Notes under the pieces: model-generated
Databases searched by the model: none
What the model saw: only the letters and a program-made list of their open reading frames with translations
Told to the model about the DNA's origin: nothing
Part shown: positions 35,816 through 46,700 of the stretch, piece after piece
Position numbering within the stretch: the first letter of the stretch is position 1
Layout of the letters: each line of letters opens with the position of its first letter
Assembly: GCF_003008595.1 (NCBI RefSeq)
Contig: NZ_CP027669.1
Span: forward strand, 1,674,001-1,738,000
Direction: 5' to 3'
Length of the DNA: 64,000 nucleotides
From: Simplicispira suum
GTDB lineage: Bacteria; Pseudomonadota; Gammaproteobacteria; Burkholderiales; Burkholderiaceae_C
Program-made: the position numbers and the translations under genes

Positions 35816-37366
35816 TCAGTGTGCACCCCATTCGCGTTCGTAGGTGGTCACCAGTACCTGGTTGGAGAGCCGATTCACCTCGGTTGGCAGGCGTGCCATG
35901 TCCAGTGGAAAGTCAAACAGCAGCGGCAGCGAGGGCAGCGAAAGAAATCGCATGCCGGGCGGCAGACGCTCGGGCAGGCGCCAGGGCCGGTGGCTGGCCA
36001 GCACATAGCCCCATTCGCCAAAGCTGGGCACATGGGCGTGGTAGGGCGTCGCGGTCAGGCCCACCGATTCGATGGTGTTCACCACGGTCCAGAAACTTTG
36101 CCGCGCCACCAGGGGCGAGGTGGTCTGAATCACCGCGTAGCCGCTGGCCGCCAGGTGTTTCTCCAGCAGGGCGTAAAAGCTGTTGGTGTAGAGCTTGCCA
36201 ATGGCGAAATTGGTGGGATCGGGGAAATCCACCACCATCACATCAAAAAAACCCACATCCTGCTGCAGCCACTGGAACGCATCGGTGTTGACGATGTGCA
36301 CGCGCGGGTCCGAAAGTGCATGCTGGTTGAGCTTTGCGAGCGTGGGGTTGTCCGTGAACAGCTTCGTCATCGCCGGGTCGAGTTCCACCAGCGTGACCGA
36401 TTCGACGGACGGATATTTGAGAATTTCGCGTACCGCCATGCCGTCCCCGCCGCCCAGCACCACCACGCGTTTGGGCGCGCCTTGCGCCGCCATGGCCGGG
36501 TGCACCAGGGCCTCGTGGTAGCGGTATTCGTCGTGCTCGGCAAACTGCAGGTTGCCGTTGAGGTACAGGCGGTGGCCCAATTTGCCGTTGGTGACCACGA
36601 TGCGCTGGTACTGCGACGCGCCGGTGTACACAATGTGGTCCTGGTAGAAGCGGTCTTCGGCAAAGCGCGTGATGTGCTCGGCGCCCCAAAGACCGGCGGC
36701 CAGCAAGGCGATCACCGCCGCACAGGCAAACGCGTGCGCGCCAAAGCGCCGCAGCTCCCAGCGAAACAGCCACAGCGCCCACACCGCCACCAGCGCGTTC
36801 AGCAGGCCAAACAGCAGCCCCGTGCGAATCAGCCCCAGGTGCGGCACCAGCAGCAGCGGGAATGCGAGCGACACCGCCAGCGCGCCCAGATAGTCAAACG
36901 TGAGCACCTGCGAGACCAGATCTTTGAGCGCCACGTTGCGCTTCATGATGCGCATCACCAGCGGAATCTCCAGTCCCACCAGCGTGCCCACCAGCAGCAC
37001 CATGCCGTAGAGCAAAAAGCGAAACGCTCCCGGCGTATAGGCGTGGGCAACAAACAGCGCCGCAGGCAGCGCGCCGCCAATCAGCGCCACCATCAGCTCG
37101 ATGCGCAAGAAATGCGCCGGCAGTTGCCGCTCGAAGTAGCGCGAGAGCCACGAACCGACGCCCATCGCAAAGAGATAGGTGCCGATGATGGTGCTGAACT
37201 GCAATACCGAGTCGCCCAGCAGGTACGACGCCAGCGCGCCGGCCGCCAGTTCGTACAGCAGGCCGCAGGCGGCGACGACGAAGACGCTGGCGAGCAGGGC
37301 GATGTCGATGGGGCGGGGGGTGTGCGCTGCGGGTCCGTGCGCGTCTGGCGTAGCAACCGAGGTCAT
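35816..37366 (-). CDS. speE: Membrane-embedded spermidine-synthase-like protein
   Basis: A 516-residue protein with about seven membrane segments in the first 220 residues (IALLASVFVVAACGLLYELA; STIIGTYLFAMGVGSWLSRY) and a C-terminal spermidine synthase domain: QYQRIVVTNGKLGHRLYLNG, FAEHDEYRYHEALVHPAMAA, VVVLGGGDGMAVREILKYPS, LVELDP and MVVDFPDPTNFAIGKLYT. Soluble SpeE transfers aminopropyl groups to putrescine; the true substrate of the membrane form is not settled. No speD (AdoMet decarboxylase) is nearby. It precedes the FAD oxidoreductase gene on the same strand. Homologues often group with DUF350/DUF4178/SPFH genes, here found 20 kb away. Confidence 0.85.
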   Translation of the reverse strand: MTSVATPDAHGPAAHTPRPIDIALLASVFVVAACGLLYELAAGALASYLLGDSVLQFSTIIGTYLFAMGVGSWLSRYFERQLPAHFLRIELMVALIGGALPAALFVAHAYTPGAFRFLLYGMVLLVGTLVGLEIPLVMRIMKRNVALKDLVSQVLTFDYLGALAVSLAFPLLLVPHLGLIRTGLLFGLLNALVAVWALWLFRWELRRFGAHAFACAAVIALLAAGLWGAEHITRFAEDRFYQDHIVYTGASQYQRIVVTNGKLGHRLYLNGNLQFAEHDEYRYHEALVHPAMAAQGAPKRVVVLGGGDGMAVREILKYPSVESVTLVELDPAMTKLFTDNPTLAKLNQHALSDPRVHIVNTDAFQWLQQDVGFFDVMVVDFPDPTNFAIGKLYTNSFYALLEKHLAASGYAVIQTTSPLVARQSFWTVVNTIESVGLTATPYHAHVPSFGEWGYVLASHRPWRLPERLPPGMRFLSLPSLPLLFDFPLDMARLPTEVNRLSNQVLVTTYEREWGAH

Positions 37367-37493
37367 GGCACGGGGGCGTTGCCGGTTGCGCTACTGATTT
37401 GCAGCAATGTGTTTTGCATAGCTAAGGCCAAATTTGTGAAAGCGCCAGAGGCCGGCGGGGTTGAATTTTCGTGGCAATGCAGGGCGCTGCATC

Positions 37494-38867
37494 CTACTTG
37501 CGCCACCGGTTGCTGCGGAAATAGCCGAGCCGGCGCAGCAGGCTGTAGGAGATGTGGATTTTGCCGGGCTCCAGCGGTGCGTCCGGCGTGGAGCGCACCC
37601 AGAGTGATTTGGAGTAGCCCAGCAACTGGCCCGAGTACACGCTGCGGTGGCCAACAACGATGTAGGCGGTGACGCAGGCCGTGGCGAAGTACGGACCGGC
37701 GGAGCTGCCGAACAGCTCGAATCCCATCAGCACGGCGGCGATCGGCGTGTTGGAGGCCGCGGCCACCACCGCCACCATGCCCACCGCCGCGCCGAGCGCC
37801 GGGCTCACGCCCAACAAGCTGGCAAACGCGCTGCCTGCCATGGCGCCAATGACGAACTGCGGCGTGACGATGCCGCCGTAAAACCCCGAGCCCAACGTGA
37901 TGGCCACCAGCAGCGACTTCCAAACAAAGCCCCAGAAAACCACGTCCTTGCCGTGCAATGCGTCTTCCATGAGGGGCAGGCTCAGTCCCAGGTAATCGAC
38001 GGGAATCACCAGGATGAGCGCAGCCAGCACCAGCCCGCCGATGAACGGCATCAGCGGCTGCCAGATTTTGAAGCGCCGCTGCAGCGCGACAAAGGCGTAG
38101 CGGATGCGGTCGAGCAGTTCTATAAAAAGCCACGACACCAGTCCGCACAGAATGCCGATCAAGGTGATGCGAATCGCGAGCGACGACGAAAAATCTGACG
38201 AAATGTTTACCGGGAAGTGGTCGTAAGTCAGCCCCCAGTACTTGCCTACCTCGAACGCCGTGATGGCCGCGATCACGGCCGGGAAGATGAAGTCGTGGCG
38301 CACGCGTCCGATCACCAGCATTTCAATGCCGTAGATGGCGCCGGCCAACGGCGTGCCGAATACGCTGGCAAAGCCGGCGCTCACGCCGCAGGCGACGATG
38401 CGTTTTTGCATTTCGGGGTCGAGTCGCACCAGCTTGCCGAACCACGAGGCCAGCGTGCCGCCGATATGCGAGCACGGCCCCTCTTTGCCGGCCGAGCCGC
38501 CCAGTGTCAGCGTGATCAGCGCGGCCACGGGTTTGATCAGAATCGTTTTGTGCGACATCGCGCCCAAGCGCAGATGGATGGCGCTGATGACCGAATCGCG
38601 TGCATAGCTTCCAGGCTCGCGGTAACCGTAGTGCAGCAGCAAGCCGTTCAAGATTCCGGCCAGGGGCAGCAGCGCCATCTGTGTCCAGAGCGAAATGTGG
38701 GCAGTGTGCTCAGAGAGAAAAATCAGCACCAGCAAGAAGAGGCTGACACCTGTACCCACAATCGCGCCGGTGATGCTGGCAAGCAGCAGCCACCGAAGGA
38801 CGGTGGCCAGCATGATGACCGGTTCGATGTAGTTGACGCGCATGTGGGAGTGAGGGGTGTCCCGCAT
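37494..38867 (-). CDS. ClC-family chloride channel/transporter
   Basis: About 457 residues. The family's motifs are present: EPGSYARDSVISAIHLRLGA in place of the canonical GSGIP loop, the filter GGSAGKEGPCSHIGG with the gating Glu retained, and GSGFYGGIVTPQFVIGAMAG with ALGAAVGMVAVVAAASNTPI. The conserved Glu is compatible with Cl-/H+ exchange. Many hydrophobic segments are present, as expected for 18 helices. The start is uncertain: ATG at 38867 or 38843. It lies 127 bases upstream of speE on the same strand and diverges from the glucan operon. A channel moving chloride fits an osmotic or pH theme. Confidence 0.87.
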   Translation of the reverse strand: MRDTPHSHMRVNYIEPVIMLATVLRWLLLASITGAIVGTGVSLFLLVLIFLSEHTAHISLWTQMALLPLAGILNGLLLHYGYREPGSYARDSVISAIHLRLGAMSHKTILIKPVAALITLTLGGSAGKEGPCSHIGGTLASWFGKLVRLDPEMQKRIVACGVSAGFASVFGTPLAGAIYGIEMLVIGRVRHDFIFPAVIAAITAFEVGKYWGLTYDHFPVNISSDFSSSLAIRITLIGILCGLVSWLFIELLDRIRYAFVALQRRFKIWQPLMPFIGGLVLAALILVIPVDYLGLSLPLMEDALHGKDVVFWGFVWKSLLVAITLGSGFYGGIVTPQFVIGAMAGSAFASLLGVSPALGAAVGMVAVVAAASNTPIAAVLMGFELFGSSAGPYFATACVTAYIVVGHRSVYSGQLLGYSKSLWVRSTPDAPLEPGKIHISYSLLRRLGYFRSNRWRK

Positions 38868-39242
38868 AACTCTACGCGAGCAGGTGGAATGCGGGCAGCC
38901 AATGGAGTCTGCTCCCCCCGCCGGTGTAGTTCGATGCCAGAGCGCCAGCTTCCCATACTCCAAGCAAGGTTTTCATTGCCTGCATCGGCTGCAGTCGCCT
39001 GCACGTATGCACGGGGTTGCGCTTTGCGCCTGAACGCGCCAGCATGGGGCTTATCGCATGGCGAGGGACAAGAGATTCCCGCCCCCGCACCTGCAGTGAG
39101 CGCCTGGTCTCTGATCGGGCGCCGCAGCGACGCCCGCCAGTCGTCGCATCTGTCCGACAGCATGTCGGCGTCGGGCCTGCCCTCTATCCGTGCATCGGCG
39201 ACGTATACCGGGTGTTGAGGCAGAAGGCATCCAAATATTCCT
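38868..39242. promoter_or_regulatory. Divergent control region of the ClC gene and the glucan/trehalose operon
   Basis: 375 bases without a gene I can support. A perfect inverted repeat CCGACA-GCA-TGTCGG lies at 39154-39168, about 75 bases before glgB, a candidate operator. No convincing -35/-10 pair is visible on either strand. No dispersed repeat, terminator or small ORF with family likeness was seen. Confidence 0.45.
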
Positions 39243-41144
39243 ATGAACCCATCCACACCCACCCGCATCTTCAGTGACGCCGACGCCCACCTTCTGCGCG
39301 AGGGCACCCATGCGCGTCTGTACCAGAGCCTGGGCAGCCACCTCAATTCGGCCTCCGAAGGCGGTGCGCACTTCGCTGTGTGGGCGCCGAACGCGGCATC
39401 GGTCAGCGTGATCGGCGAGTGGAACGGCTGGCAGGGCGATGTGGACCCGCTGCAGCCGCGCGCCGATTCGACTGGCGTGTGGGAGGGCCACTGCCCTGGC
39501 GCGCACCATGGCGCGGCCTACAAATACCGCATCGTTACGCAAGGCGGTCAGGTGCTGGAGAAGGCAGACCCGCTGGCGCTGTACGGCGAGGAAGCGCCGG
39601 CGACGGCGTCCAGGCTGTGGTCGCTGGAGTACGAGTGGCAGGACGCCGACTGGATGCAAGCCCGCGCGCCGCGCAACGCGCTGGACGCGCCCATGTCCAT
39701 CTATGAGCTGCACCTGGGTTCCTGGCGCCGGCAAGACAACGAGATGCCCAACTACCGCGACGTGGCACCGCAGTTGGCCGATTATTTGGCAGACATGGGC
39801 TTCACGCACGTGGAGCTGATGCCGATCACCGAGCACCCTTTCTACGGCTCCTGGGGCTACCAGACCACCGGCTATTTCGCGCCCACCTCGCGCTACGGCA
39901 CGCCGCAAGACTTCATGCACTTCGTCGATGTGCTGCACCAGCGCGGCATCGGGGTCCTGCTCGACTGGGTGCCGTCGCATTTTCCTACCGACGCGCATGG
40001 CCTGGCCGAATTCGACGGCACGCATTTGTACGAGCACGGCGACCCGCGCCAGGGTTTTCACCCGGAATGGAACACGGCCATCTTCAACTATGGCCGCAAC
40101 GAGGTCCGCAGCTTTCTGGTGTCGTCTGCCATCTTCTGGCTGGACAAGTACCACATCGACGGCCTGCGCGTCGACGCCGTGGCCTCCATGCTGTACCTGG
40201 ATTACGCGCGCAAGGAAGGCGAGTGGATTCCCAACCAATGGGGCGGCCGCGAGAACCTGGAAGCGATTGACTTCCTGCACGAGCTCAACCGCGCCGTGTA
40301 CCGCGAGTACCCGGACGCATCCACCGCCGCCGAGGAATCGACCGCCTGGCCGATGGTTTCGCGCCCGCTCGAAATGGGGGGTCTCGGCTTTGGCTTGAAA
40401 TGGAACATGGGCTGGATGCACGACACGCTGGCGTACATGAAGGAGGACCCCATCAACCGCCGCTACCACCACCACAAGCTGACGTTTTCTGCCGTCTACG
40501 CCTTTACCGAGAACTTCGTGCTGCCGCTCTCGCACGACGAAGTGGTCTACGGCAAAGGCTCGCTCATCAACAAGATGCCAGGCGACGCCTGGCAGCAATT
40601 TGCCAACCTGCGCGCCATGTTTGGCTATATGTGGGCACACCCCGGCAAAAAGCTGCTGTTCATGGGCGGCGAGTTCGCGCAGCGCCGCGAATGGACGCAC
40701 GAAGGCCAGCTCGAATGGTGGGCGTGCGGCACAGAAGGCCACGGCGGCGTGCAGCACATGCTGCGCGAACTTAACCGCGTGTACCGCGCCGAGCCTTCAC
40801 TGTACGAGCTGGATTTTGTGGCCGAGGGCTTCGACTGGGTCGAACCCAACGACGAAGCCATGAGCGTGTTCGCCTTCCTGCGCCGCTCGCGCAGCGGAGC
40901 GCCGCTGCTGGTGGTGTGCAACCTGACGCCGGTGCCGCGCACCAACTACCTGCTGGGCGTGCCGCAAGGCGGAATTTGGCACGAACTGTTCAACACCGAT
41001 GCCCGCGAGTACGGCGGCTCCGGCTGGGGCAACCTGGGCGAGATCGAGGCGGCGCCAGTTCGCTCGCACGGCCACGCGCAATCGCTTAGCCTGAACCTGC
41101 CGCCACTGTCGACCATCATTCTGAAAGGCCCGGCCCATGGCTAA
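39243..41144 (+). CDS. glgB: 1,4-alpha-glucan branching enzyme
   Basis: A 633-residue GH13 enzyme that introduces alpha-1,6 branches. The N-terminal CBM48 domain is at about residues 30-115 ([20 protein letters not shown]). Catalytic residues: nucleophile Asp in [20 protein letters not shown], acid Glu in [12 protein letters not shown], third Asp in [15 protein letters not shown]. The GlgB-specific [20 protein letters not shown] and [15 protein letters not shown] are present. It lacks the extra N1 domain of the long E. coli form. It is the first gene of the operon and overlaps glgE by eight bases. Confidence 0.95.
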   Translation: MNPSTPTRIFSDADAHLLREGTHARLYQSLGSHLNSASEGGAHFAVWAPNAASVSVIGEWNGWQGDVDPLQPRADSTGVWEGHCPGAHHGAAYKYRIVTQGGQVLEKADPLALYGEEAPATASRLWSLEYEWQDADWMQARAPRNALDAPMSIYELHLGSWRRQDNEMPNYRDVAPQLADYLADMGFTHVELMPITEHPFYGSWGYQTTGYFAPTSRYGTPQDFMHFVDVLHQRGIGVLLDWVPSHFPTDAHGLAEFDGTHLYEHGDPRQGFHPEWNTAIFNYGRNEVRSFLVSSAIFWLDKYHIDGLRVDAVASMLYLDYARKEGEWIPNQWGGRENLEAIDFLHELNRAVYREYPDASTAAEESTAWPMVSRPLEMGGLGFGLKWNMGWMHDTLAYMKEDPINRRYHHHKLTFSAVYAFTENFVLPLSHDEVVYGKGSLINKMPGDAWQQFANLRAMFGYMWAHPGKKLLFMGGEFAQRREWTHEGQLEWWACGTEGHGGVQHMLRELNRVYRAEPSLYELDFVAEGFDWVEPNDEAMSVFAFLRRSRSGAPLLVVCNLTPVPRTNYLLGVPQGGIWHELFNTDAREYGGSGWGNLGEIEAAPVRSHGHAQSLSLNLPPLSTIILKGPAHG

Positions 41145-43341
41145 GACTGACTCGAACATTTCTAAGGCCACCGTTGGCAAGGACGCAGCGTCAGTGAAGA
41201 AGTCGGCGCCTAGGAGTGTTGCCAGCGCGTCCGTTGCGGCGCCCACCACATCTTCGAACGAGGCAGCCAGCGCAAAACGCGCACCGATGCCGAGCGCCGC
41301 CTCTGTCGTGGCGGCGGGTTCGGCGCACGCCTACGATGGTGCCAACGGCCGAATCCGCGCCGTCATCGACGCGGTGCTGCCATGCGTGGACGGTGGACGC
41401 TTTGCTGTCAAGCGCGTGGCCGGCGACAAGGTGCAGGTCACGGCGCATTGCTTCACCGACGGGCACGACGCCCTGCGCGTGGTATTGGTCTGGTGGCACG
41501 AAGATGCTGCCGACGACACCCGCCACGAAGTGCCAATGACCCTGCGCTACAACGACGAGTGGGTGGCCGATTTCACGCCGCCCATTCCGGGTCGCTACGC
41601 GTACACCGTGTTCGCGTGGACCGATTCATTCGCGTCCTGGCACCATGAACTGGTGCGCCGCGTCGATGCCGACGATATTCGGCTGGCAGCGCGAGCGGGG
41701 GCACTGGAAATCATGGCAGCGGCCGAGCGCGCCAGCGGCGAGGATCGCGCCGCTCTGGCGCAATGGGCGCGAACGCTGGACGAAGAAGCCATGGCAAGCC
41801 GCATGGACGCGACCGCGCTCAAGGCGCTGGCACTGGACGAGGAACGAACGGCCATTGCGCAGCGCTACCCGGACCGGCGCCTGCAGACGCGCTTTGGCGC
41901 CAACTTGCCGCTGATCGCCGATCGGGAGCGCGCGCGCTTTAGCACTTGGTATGAGTTGTTCCCACGCTCTGCCGGCAGTCGTGAGGGCATCCATGGCACC
42001 TTCAAGGACGTGCAGGCACGCCTGCCAGTGATCGCCGGCATGGGTTTCGATGTGCTGTATTTGCCGCCCATCCACCCCATCGGGCGCGAACAGCGCAAAG
42101 GCAAGAACAACGCGCTGGTGACTGAAGATGGTGACGTTGGCAGCCCGTGGGCGATCGGCGCAGTCGAAGGTGGCCACAAGGCGATCCTGAAAGACTTGGG
42201 TACAGCGGAGGATTTCCGCGTATTGGTCGCGGCAGCGCAGGCGTTGGGCCTTGAGATCGCGCTGGACATTGCGTTCCAGTGTGCGCCGGACCACCCCTAT
42301 GTCAAAGAACACCCGGCCTGGTTCAAATGGCGGCCTGACGGCAGCGTGCAGTACGCCGAGAACCCGCCCAAGAAGTACCAGGATATCTATCCGTTCAACT
42401 TCGAAAGCGAAGACTGGCGCGCGCTGTGGCTGGAACTCAAGAGTGTGTTCGACCACTGGATTGGCCAGGGCGTGCACATCTTTCGCGTCGACAACCCGCA
42501 CACCAAGGCGTTTGCGTTCTGGGAATGGTGCATCACCGAGGTCAAGCGCGAGCACCCCGGCGTTATTTTTCTGGCGGAAGCTTTCACCCGGCCCAAGGTC
42601 ATGCACCGGCTGGCCAAGCTGGGTTTCTCGCAGTCCTACACCTACTTCACTTGGCGCAACAACAAGGAAATGCTGGTCGCATATTTCACCGAGCTGGCGC
42701 AGGGGCCGGGGCGGGAGTACTTCCGGCCCAACCCGTGGCCGAATACCCCCGACATCCTGCACGAGCAATTGCAGGGCGGCCACGAAGCCATGTTCAAGGC
42801 GCGCCTGGTGCTGGCGGCGACGCTGGCCGCCAGCTACGGCATGTACGGTCCGGCCTACGAATTGCTGGAGCACCTGCCGCGCAACGCCGGCAGCGAGGAG
42901 TACCTCGACTCCGAGAAGTACCAGCTGCGGCACTGGGACTGGTCGCCGGACGCCGGCCTGCGCCCCTTCATCACCCGCATCAACAGGATTCGGCATGCCA
43001 ACACGGCATTGCAGGCCAACCGCAGCCTGCGCTTCCTGCCGATTGACAACGAGCAGCTCATCGCCTACGCCAAGCAATCGGACGATGGGGCCAACGTGGT
43101 GGTGACAGTGGTCAACCTGGACTCGCACCAGACGCATTCCGGTTGGCTCGAACTGGACCCGGAAAGCATCGGCGTAGAGCCCGAGCAGCCATTCCAGATG
43201 CACGACCTGCTCAGCGACCAACGCTTTGTCTGGCAAGGCTCGCGCCACTTCGTGCAACTCGATCCGCAGCGCGTACCGGCCCACATCATGGTGGTGCGCA
43301 GGCGCTTGCGCAGCGAGCAGGATTTTGACTACTACCAATAA
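41137..43341 (+). CDS. glgE: Alpha-1,4-glucan:maltose-1-phosphate maltosyltransferase
   Basis: A 734-residue GH13_3 enzyme that extends alpha-glucan with maltosyl units from maltose-1-phosphate. Motifs: [40 protein letters not shown], nucleophile in [16 protein letters not shown], acid in [20 protein letters not shown], and [16 protein letters not shown]. The first 65 or so residues are a low-complexity Ala/Ser/Lys tail ([20 protein letters not shown]) not part of the usual fold. It follows glgB with overlapping codons and precedes treS-maltokinase, whose product maltose-1-phosphate it uses. Confidence 0.95.
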   Translation: MAKTDSNISKATVGKDAASVKKSAPRSVASASVAAPTTSSNEAASAKRAPMPSAASVVAAGSAHAYDGANGRIRAVIDAVLPCVDGGRFAVKRVAGDKVQVTAHCFTDGHDALRVVLVWWHEDAADDTRHEVPMTLRYNDEWVADFTPPIPGRYAYTVFAWTDSFASWHHELVRRVDADDIRLAARAGALEIMAAAERASGEDRAALAQWARTLDEEAMASRMDATALKALALDEERTAIAQRYPDRRLQTRFGANLPLIADRERARFSTWYELFPRSAGSREGIHGTFKDVQARLPVIAGMGFDVLYLPPIHPIGREQRKGKNNALVTEDGDVGSPWAIGAVEGGHKAILKDLGTAEDFRVLVAAAQALGLEIALDIAFQCAPDHPYVKEHPAWFKWRPDGSVQYAENPPKKYQDIYPFNFESEDWRALWLELKSVFDHWIGQGVHIFRVDNPHTKAFAFWEWCITEVKREHPGVIFLAEAFTRPKVMHRLAKLGFSQSYTYFTWRNNKEMLVAYFTELAQGPGREYFRPNPWPNTPDILHEQLQGGHEAMFKARLVLAATLAASYGMYGPAYELLEHLPRNAGSEEYLDSEKYQLRHWDWSPDAGLRPFITRINRIRHANTALQANRSLRFLPIDNEQLIAYAKQSDDGANVVVTVVNLDSHQTHSGWLELDPESIGVEPEQPFQMHDLLSDQRFVWQGSRHFVQLDPQRVPAHIMVVRRRLRSEQDFDYYQ

Positions 43342-43362
43342 CAATATTGAAGGCGAAGAATC

Positions 43363-46300
43363 ATGAACGCACCCATGCCGGTACTGGCACTCGAAACGGT
43401 CGAAATCGACACCTCGGGCGATCCAACCTGGTATCGCGATGCAGTGGTCTACCAGCTCAACGTCAAGGCCTTCTCGGATTCCAATAGCGACGGCGTTGGC
43501 GACTTCAAGGGCGTGACGTCAAAGCTCGATTACGTCCAAGATCTGGGTGTCAACACCATCTGGCTGATGCCGTTCTATCCGTCGCCGCTGCGCGACGATG
43601 GCTATGACATCTCGGAATACGAAGACGTGCACCCGCAATACGGCACGCTGGCCGACTTCCGCGAAATGCTGGAAGAAGCGCACAAACGGGGCCTGCGTGT
43701 GATCACCGAACTGGTCATCAACCACACGTCGGACCAGCACCCCTGGTTTCAGGCGGCGCGCAACGCACCGCCCGGTTCGCCCGAACGCGACTTCTATGTG
43801 TGGAGCGACACCGATCAGCTCTACCAGGGCACGCGCATCATTTTCACCGACACCGAAAAATCCAACTGGACCTGGGACCCGGTGGCCAAGCAGTATTTCT
43901 GGCACCGCTTCTTCAGCCACCAGCCAGATTTGAACTTCGACAACCCCCAGGTGCTGGAAGCGGTGTACCGCACCATGCGCTTCTGGCTCGACATGGGCGT
44001 GGACGGTTTCCGGCTCGACGCCATCCCCTACCTGATTGAGCGCGACGGCACCAGCAACGAAAACCTGCCCGAGACACACGAGGTTATCAAGAAAATTCGC
44101 GCGGCCATCGACGCCGAGTATCCGGGCCGATTGTTGCTGGCCGAAGCCAATATGTGGCCCGAGGACGTGCGCGAGTATTTCGGCGACGGCGACGAATGCC
44201 ACATGGCCTACCACTTCCCGCTGATGCCGCGCATGTACATGGCGATCGCGCAAGAGGACCGACATCCGATTGTTGAAATCATGCAGCAGACGCCCGAGAT
44301 TCCCGAGGACTGCCAGTGGGCCATCTTCCTGCGCAATCACGATGAACTCACGCTGGAAATGGTGACCAACCGCGAGCGCGACTACATGTACAACACCTAT
44401 GCGGCCGACAAGCAGGCCCGCATCAACCTGGGTATTCGGCGGCGCCTCGCGCCGCTGATGGACAACGACAAAGACCGCATCAAGCTGATGAACAGCATGC
44501 TGCTGTCCATGCCCGGATCGCCCATCATCTACTACGGCGACGAGATCGGAATGGGCGACAACGTTTTTGTGGGCGACCGCAATGGCGTGCGCACCCCGAT
44601 GCAGTGGAACTCCGACCGCAACGCCGGATTTTCCCGCGCGGATCCGCAGCGCCTTTACCTGCAGCCGATCATGGATCCCATGTACGGCTATGAATCGATC
44701 AATGTCGAGAGCCAGTTGCGAGACAAGAGCTCGCTGCTGCACTGGACACGGCGCATGCTCGCAGTGCGCAAGACCAGTCGTGCCTTTGGCCGGGGACAGC
44801 GGGTGTTCCTCAAACCCGGCAACCGCAAGATACTGGCCTATATCAGCGAGTATGGCGATGACACCATCCTGTCGGTCTTCAATCTCTCGCGTGCCGCGCA
44901 GCCGGTCGAGCTGGACTTGTCGGCCTATGTTGGCCGTGTGCCGGTCGAAATGCTGGGCCGCACCGCTTTTCCGCCGATCGGCGACCTGCCCTATCTGCTG
45001 ACCCTCCCCTCCTACGGTTTCTATTGGTTCAATCTTTCGTCCGACGCCGCCATGCCCACCTGGCACGAGGAGAGCGTGGCCTTACCGGAGCGGCCCATGC
45101 TGGTACTTTTCGACGGCTGGACCAGCCTGTTTCGGGACCGCGTCATGCCATGGCGCATCGGTATGGCCGAGCGCCTGCGCATCCAATTCGAAACCGAAGC
45201 CCTGCCGCGCCATATTGAAGTGCAGCGCTGGTATGCCACCAAGGCACATGCCATCAGCCGTGCACGGCTGCTGGATGAATCCATCTGGCAAGACGGTGAT
45301 ACAAGCTGGCTGCTGCCGATTCTGGAGATTCAGGGGCCGCCAGAACCGGCCTTGTACTTCATGCCGCTGGCGCTCGCCTGGGAGGACTCCGAAGAAGAAC
45401 GCATGAAGAGTCTGGAGCCAGGTGCCTTGGCCAAGGTGCGTCAGCAGGCACAAGTGGGTGTCATGGGCGATGCCTTTTTTGACGAACGCTTCACCCACGC
45501 CGTGGTTCGCGCCATCGCCAGGGAGACCCAAGTCGACACGCGAGACGGGCAGTTGCATTTTGTGCCGACGGCGCTCGGCCGTGCGCTTGATCTGCCGCAG
45601 ATAGCTGCTTTGCCGGTCAGCCGGCCCAGCCCGGTCAGCAGCAACACCGTCGTCACCGTCGGCGAGGCTTTGTTCCTCAAGGGCTACCGACAGCTGCGCG
45701 TGGGCATCCACCCCGAGGCCGAAGTGGGCCGCTTTCTGACAGAGAAGGCAGCTTTTCCCCATTGCGTTCCGGTGCTTGGCTCGATCGAGTACACCGCGAA
45801 GGATGGTCGCCGCATCACGTTGGGCTTGCTGCAATCGTATGTGTCAAACCAGGGCGATGGCTGGGCGTTCGCGATGGACTATTTGGCGCGTTTCCTGAGC
45901 CAGTTGCGCGATGCCAACGAGCAGAGCGCCCCCGACGTCCACGGCGTATTCGTTTCGTTGATGCAGATGCTGGGGCAACGCACGGCGGAACTGCACGCTG
46001 CGCTGGCGCTGCGCACCGGCGATCCCGCTTTCGATCCTGAGCCGCTCACAGCGCAGGATGTGGAAGGCCTGCGCGAACACGCACGCAGCGAAGCAGCCAC
46101 CACCTGGGAGCTACTGCGCACCAGTCTGGAGTCTCTCCCGGCCGCCGTCCAGGACGATGCGCGGCGCGTGCTGGAGCGCCAGGCGGAAGCACTGGCGCGC
46201 ATCGACACGTTGCAGACTGCAGGGAAAACCGGTCTGCGCACGCGCTTTCATGGTGACTACCACCTTGGCCAGGCATTGGTGTCGCGCAACGACTTTGTCA

Positions 46301-46683
46301 TCATTGATTTCGAAGGTGAACCGGCACGCAGTTTTGACGAGCGACGCACCAAGAGTTCCCCGCTGCGCGACGTGGCCGGCATGTTGCGATCGTTCAACTA
46401 CGCGCGCTGGAGCGCGTTGCGACAGCAGGCCCAAAATGCGAATGAACTGACGCGACTGGACGCAGCCGCACGCGACTGGGAGCAGCAAACACGGGCTGCG
46501 TTCCTGGCCGGGTATGGCAGGACGGACGCAGCAAACACGGGCCTCGATACCCAACTTCTCGAACTCTTCGAGCTGGAGAAGGCCTGCTATGAATTGCGGT
46601 ATGAGCTGGGCAACCGCATCGACTGGGTGACCGTACCGCTGCGCGGCATCCTGGCGCTGCTTGACCGCGGTGCGAGCCGCTGA
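43363..46683 (+). CDS. treS: Trehalose synthase fused to maltokinase
   Basis: A 1106-residue fusion. Residues about 15-560 are TreS (GH13_16): WYRDAVVYQLNVKAFSDSNS, FRLDAIPYLIERDG (nucleophile), LLLAEANMWPEDVREYFGDG (acid), FLRNHDELTLEM. It interconverts trehalose and maltose. From about residue 590 the maltokinase follows, with phosphotransferase motifs TRFHGDYHLGQALVSRNDF and IIDFEGEPARSFDERRTKSS near residues 960-990. This makes maltose-1-phosphate from maltose and ATP. The fusion is common in proteobacteria and supplies GlgE directly. It lies 21 bases after glgE with GAAGAA before the ATG. Confidence 0.95.
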   Translation: MNAPMPVLALETVEIDTSGDPTWYRDAVVYQLNVKAFSDSNSDGVGDFKGVTSKLDYVQDLGVNTIWLMPFYPSPLRDDGYDISEYEDVHPQYGTLADFREMLEEAHKRGLRVITELVINHTSDQHPWFQAARNAPPGSPERDFYVWSDTDQLYQGTRIIFTDTEKSNWTWDPVAKQYFWHRFFSHQPDLNFDNPQVLEAVYRTMRFWLDMGVDGFRLDAIPYLIERDGTSNENLPETHEVIKKIRAAIDAEYPGRLLLAEANMWPEDVREYFGDGDECHMAYHFPLMPRMYMAIAQEDRHPIVEIMQQTPEIPEDCQWAIFLRNHDELTLEMVTNRERDYMYNTYAADKQARINLGIRRRLAPLMDNDKDRIKLMNSMLLSMPGSPIIYYGDEIGMGDNVFVGDRNGVRTPMQWNSDRNAGFSRADPQRLYLQPIMDPMYGYESINVESQLRDKSSLLHWTRRMLAVRKTSRAFGRGQRVFLKPGNRKILAYISEYGDDTILSVFNLSRAAQPVELDLSAYVGRVPVEMLGRTAFPPIGDLPYLLTLPSYGFYWFNLSSDAAMPTWHEESVALPERPMLVLFDGWTSLFRDRVMPWRIGMAERLRIQFETEALPRHIEVQRWYATKAHAISRARLLDESIWQDGDTSWLLPILEIQGPPEPALYFMPLALAWEDSEEERMKSLEPGALAKVRQQAQVGVMGDAFFDERFTHAVVRAIARETQVDTRDGQLHFVPTALGRALDLPQIAALPVSRPSPVSSNTVVTVGEALFLKGYRQLRVGIHPEAEVGRFLTEKAAFPHCVPVLGSIEYTAKDGRRITLGLLQSYVSNQGDGWAFAMDYLARFLSQLRDANEQSAPDVHGVFVSLMQMLGQRTAELHAALALRTGDPAFDPEPLTAQDVEGLREHARSEAATTWELLRTSLESLPAAVQDDARRVLERQAEALARIDTLQTAGKTGLRTRFHGDYHLGQALVSRNDFVIIDFEGEPARSFDERRTKSSPLRDVAGMLRSFNYARWSALRQQAQNANELTRLDAAARDWEQQTRAAFLAGYGRTDAANTGLDTQLLELFELEKACYELRYELGNRIDWVTVPLRGILALLDRGASR

Positions 46684-46700
46684 ATCACGGGAAAAAAATC

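Noticed and set aside
37395..37480. Possible degenerate repeat between speE and the ClC gene (ATAGCTAAGGCCAAATTTG, GCGCCAGAGGCC)
   Set aside because: Only short pieces match and they are out of order.
35174..37672. An 832-codon plus-strand open frame opposite speE and the FAD oxidoreductase
   Set aside because: The composition is that of an antisense shadow, and the minus-strand genes have complete family motifs.
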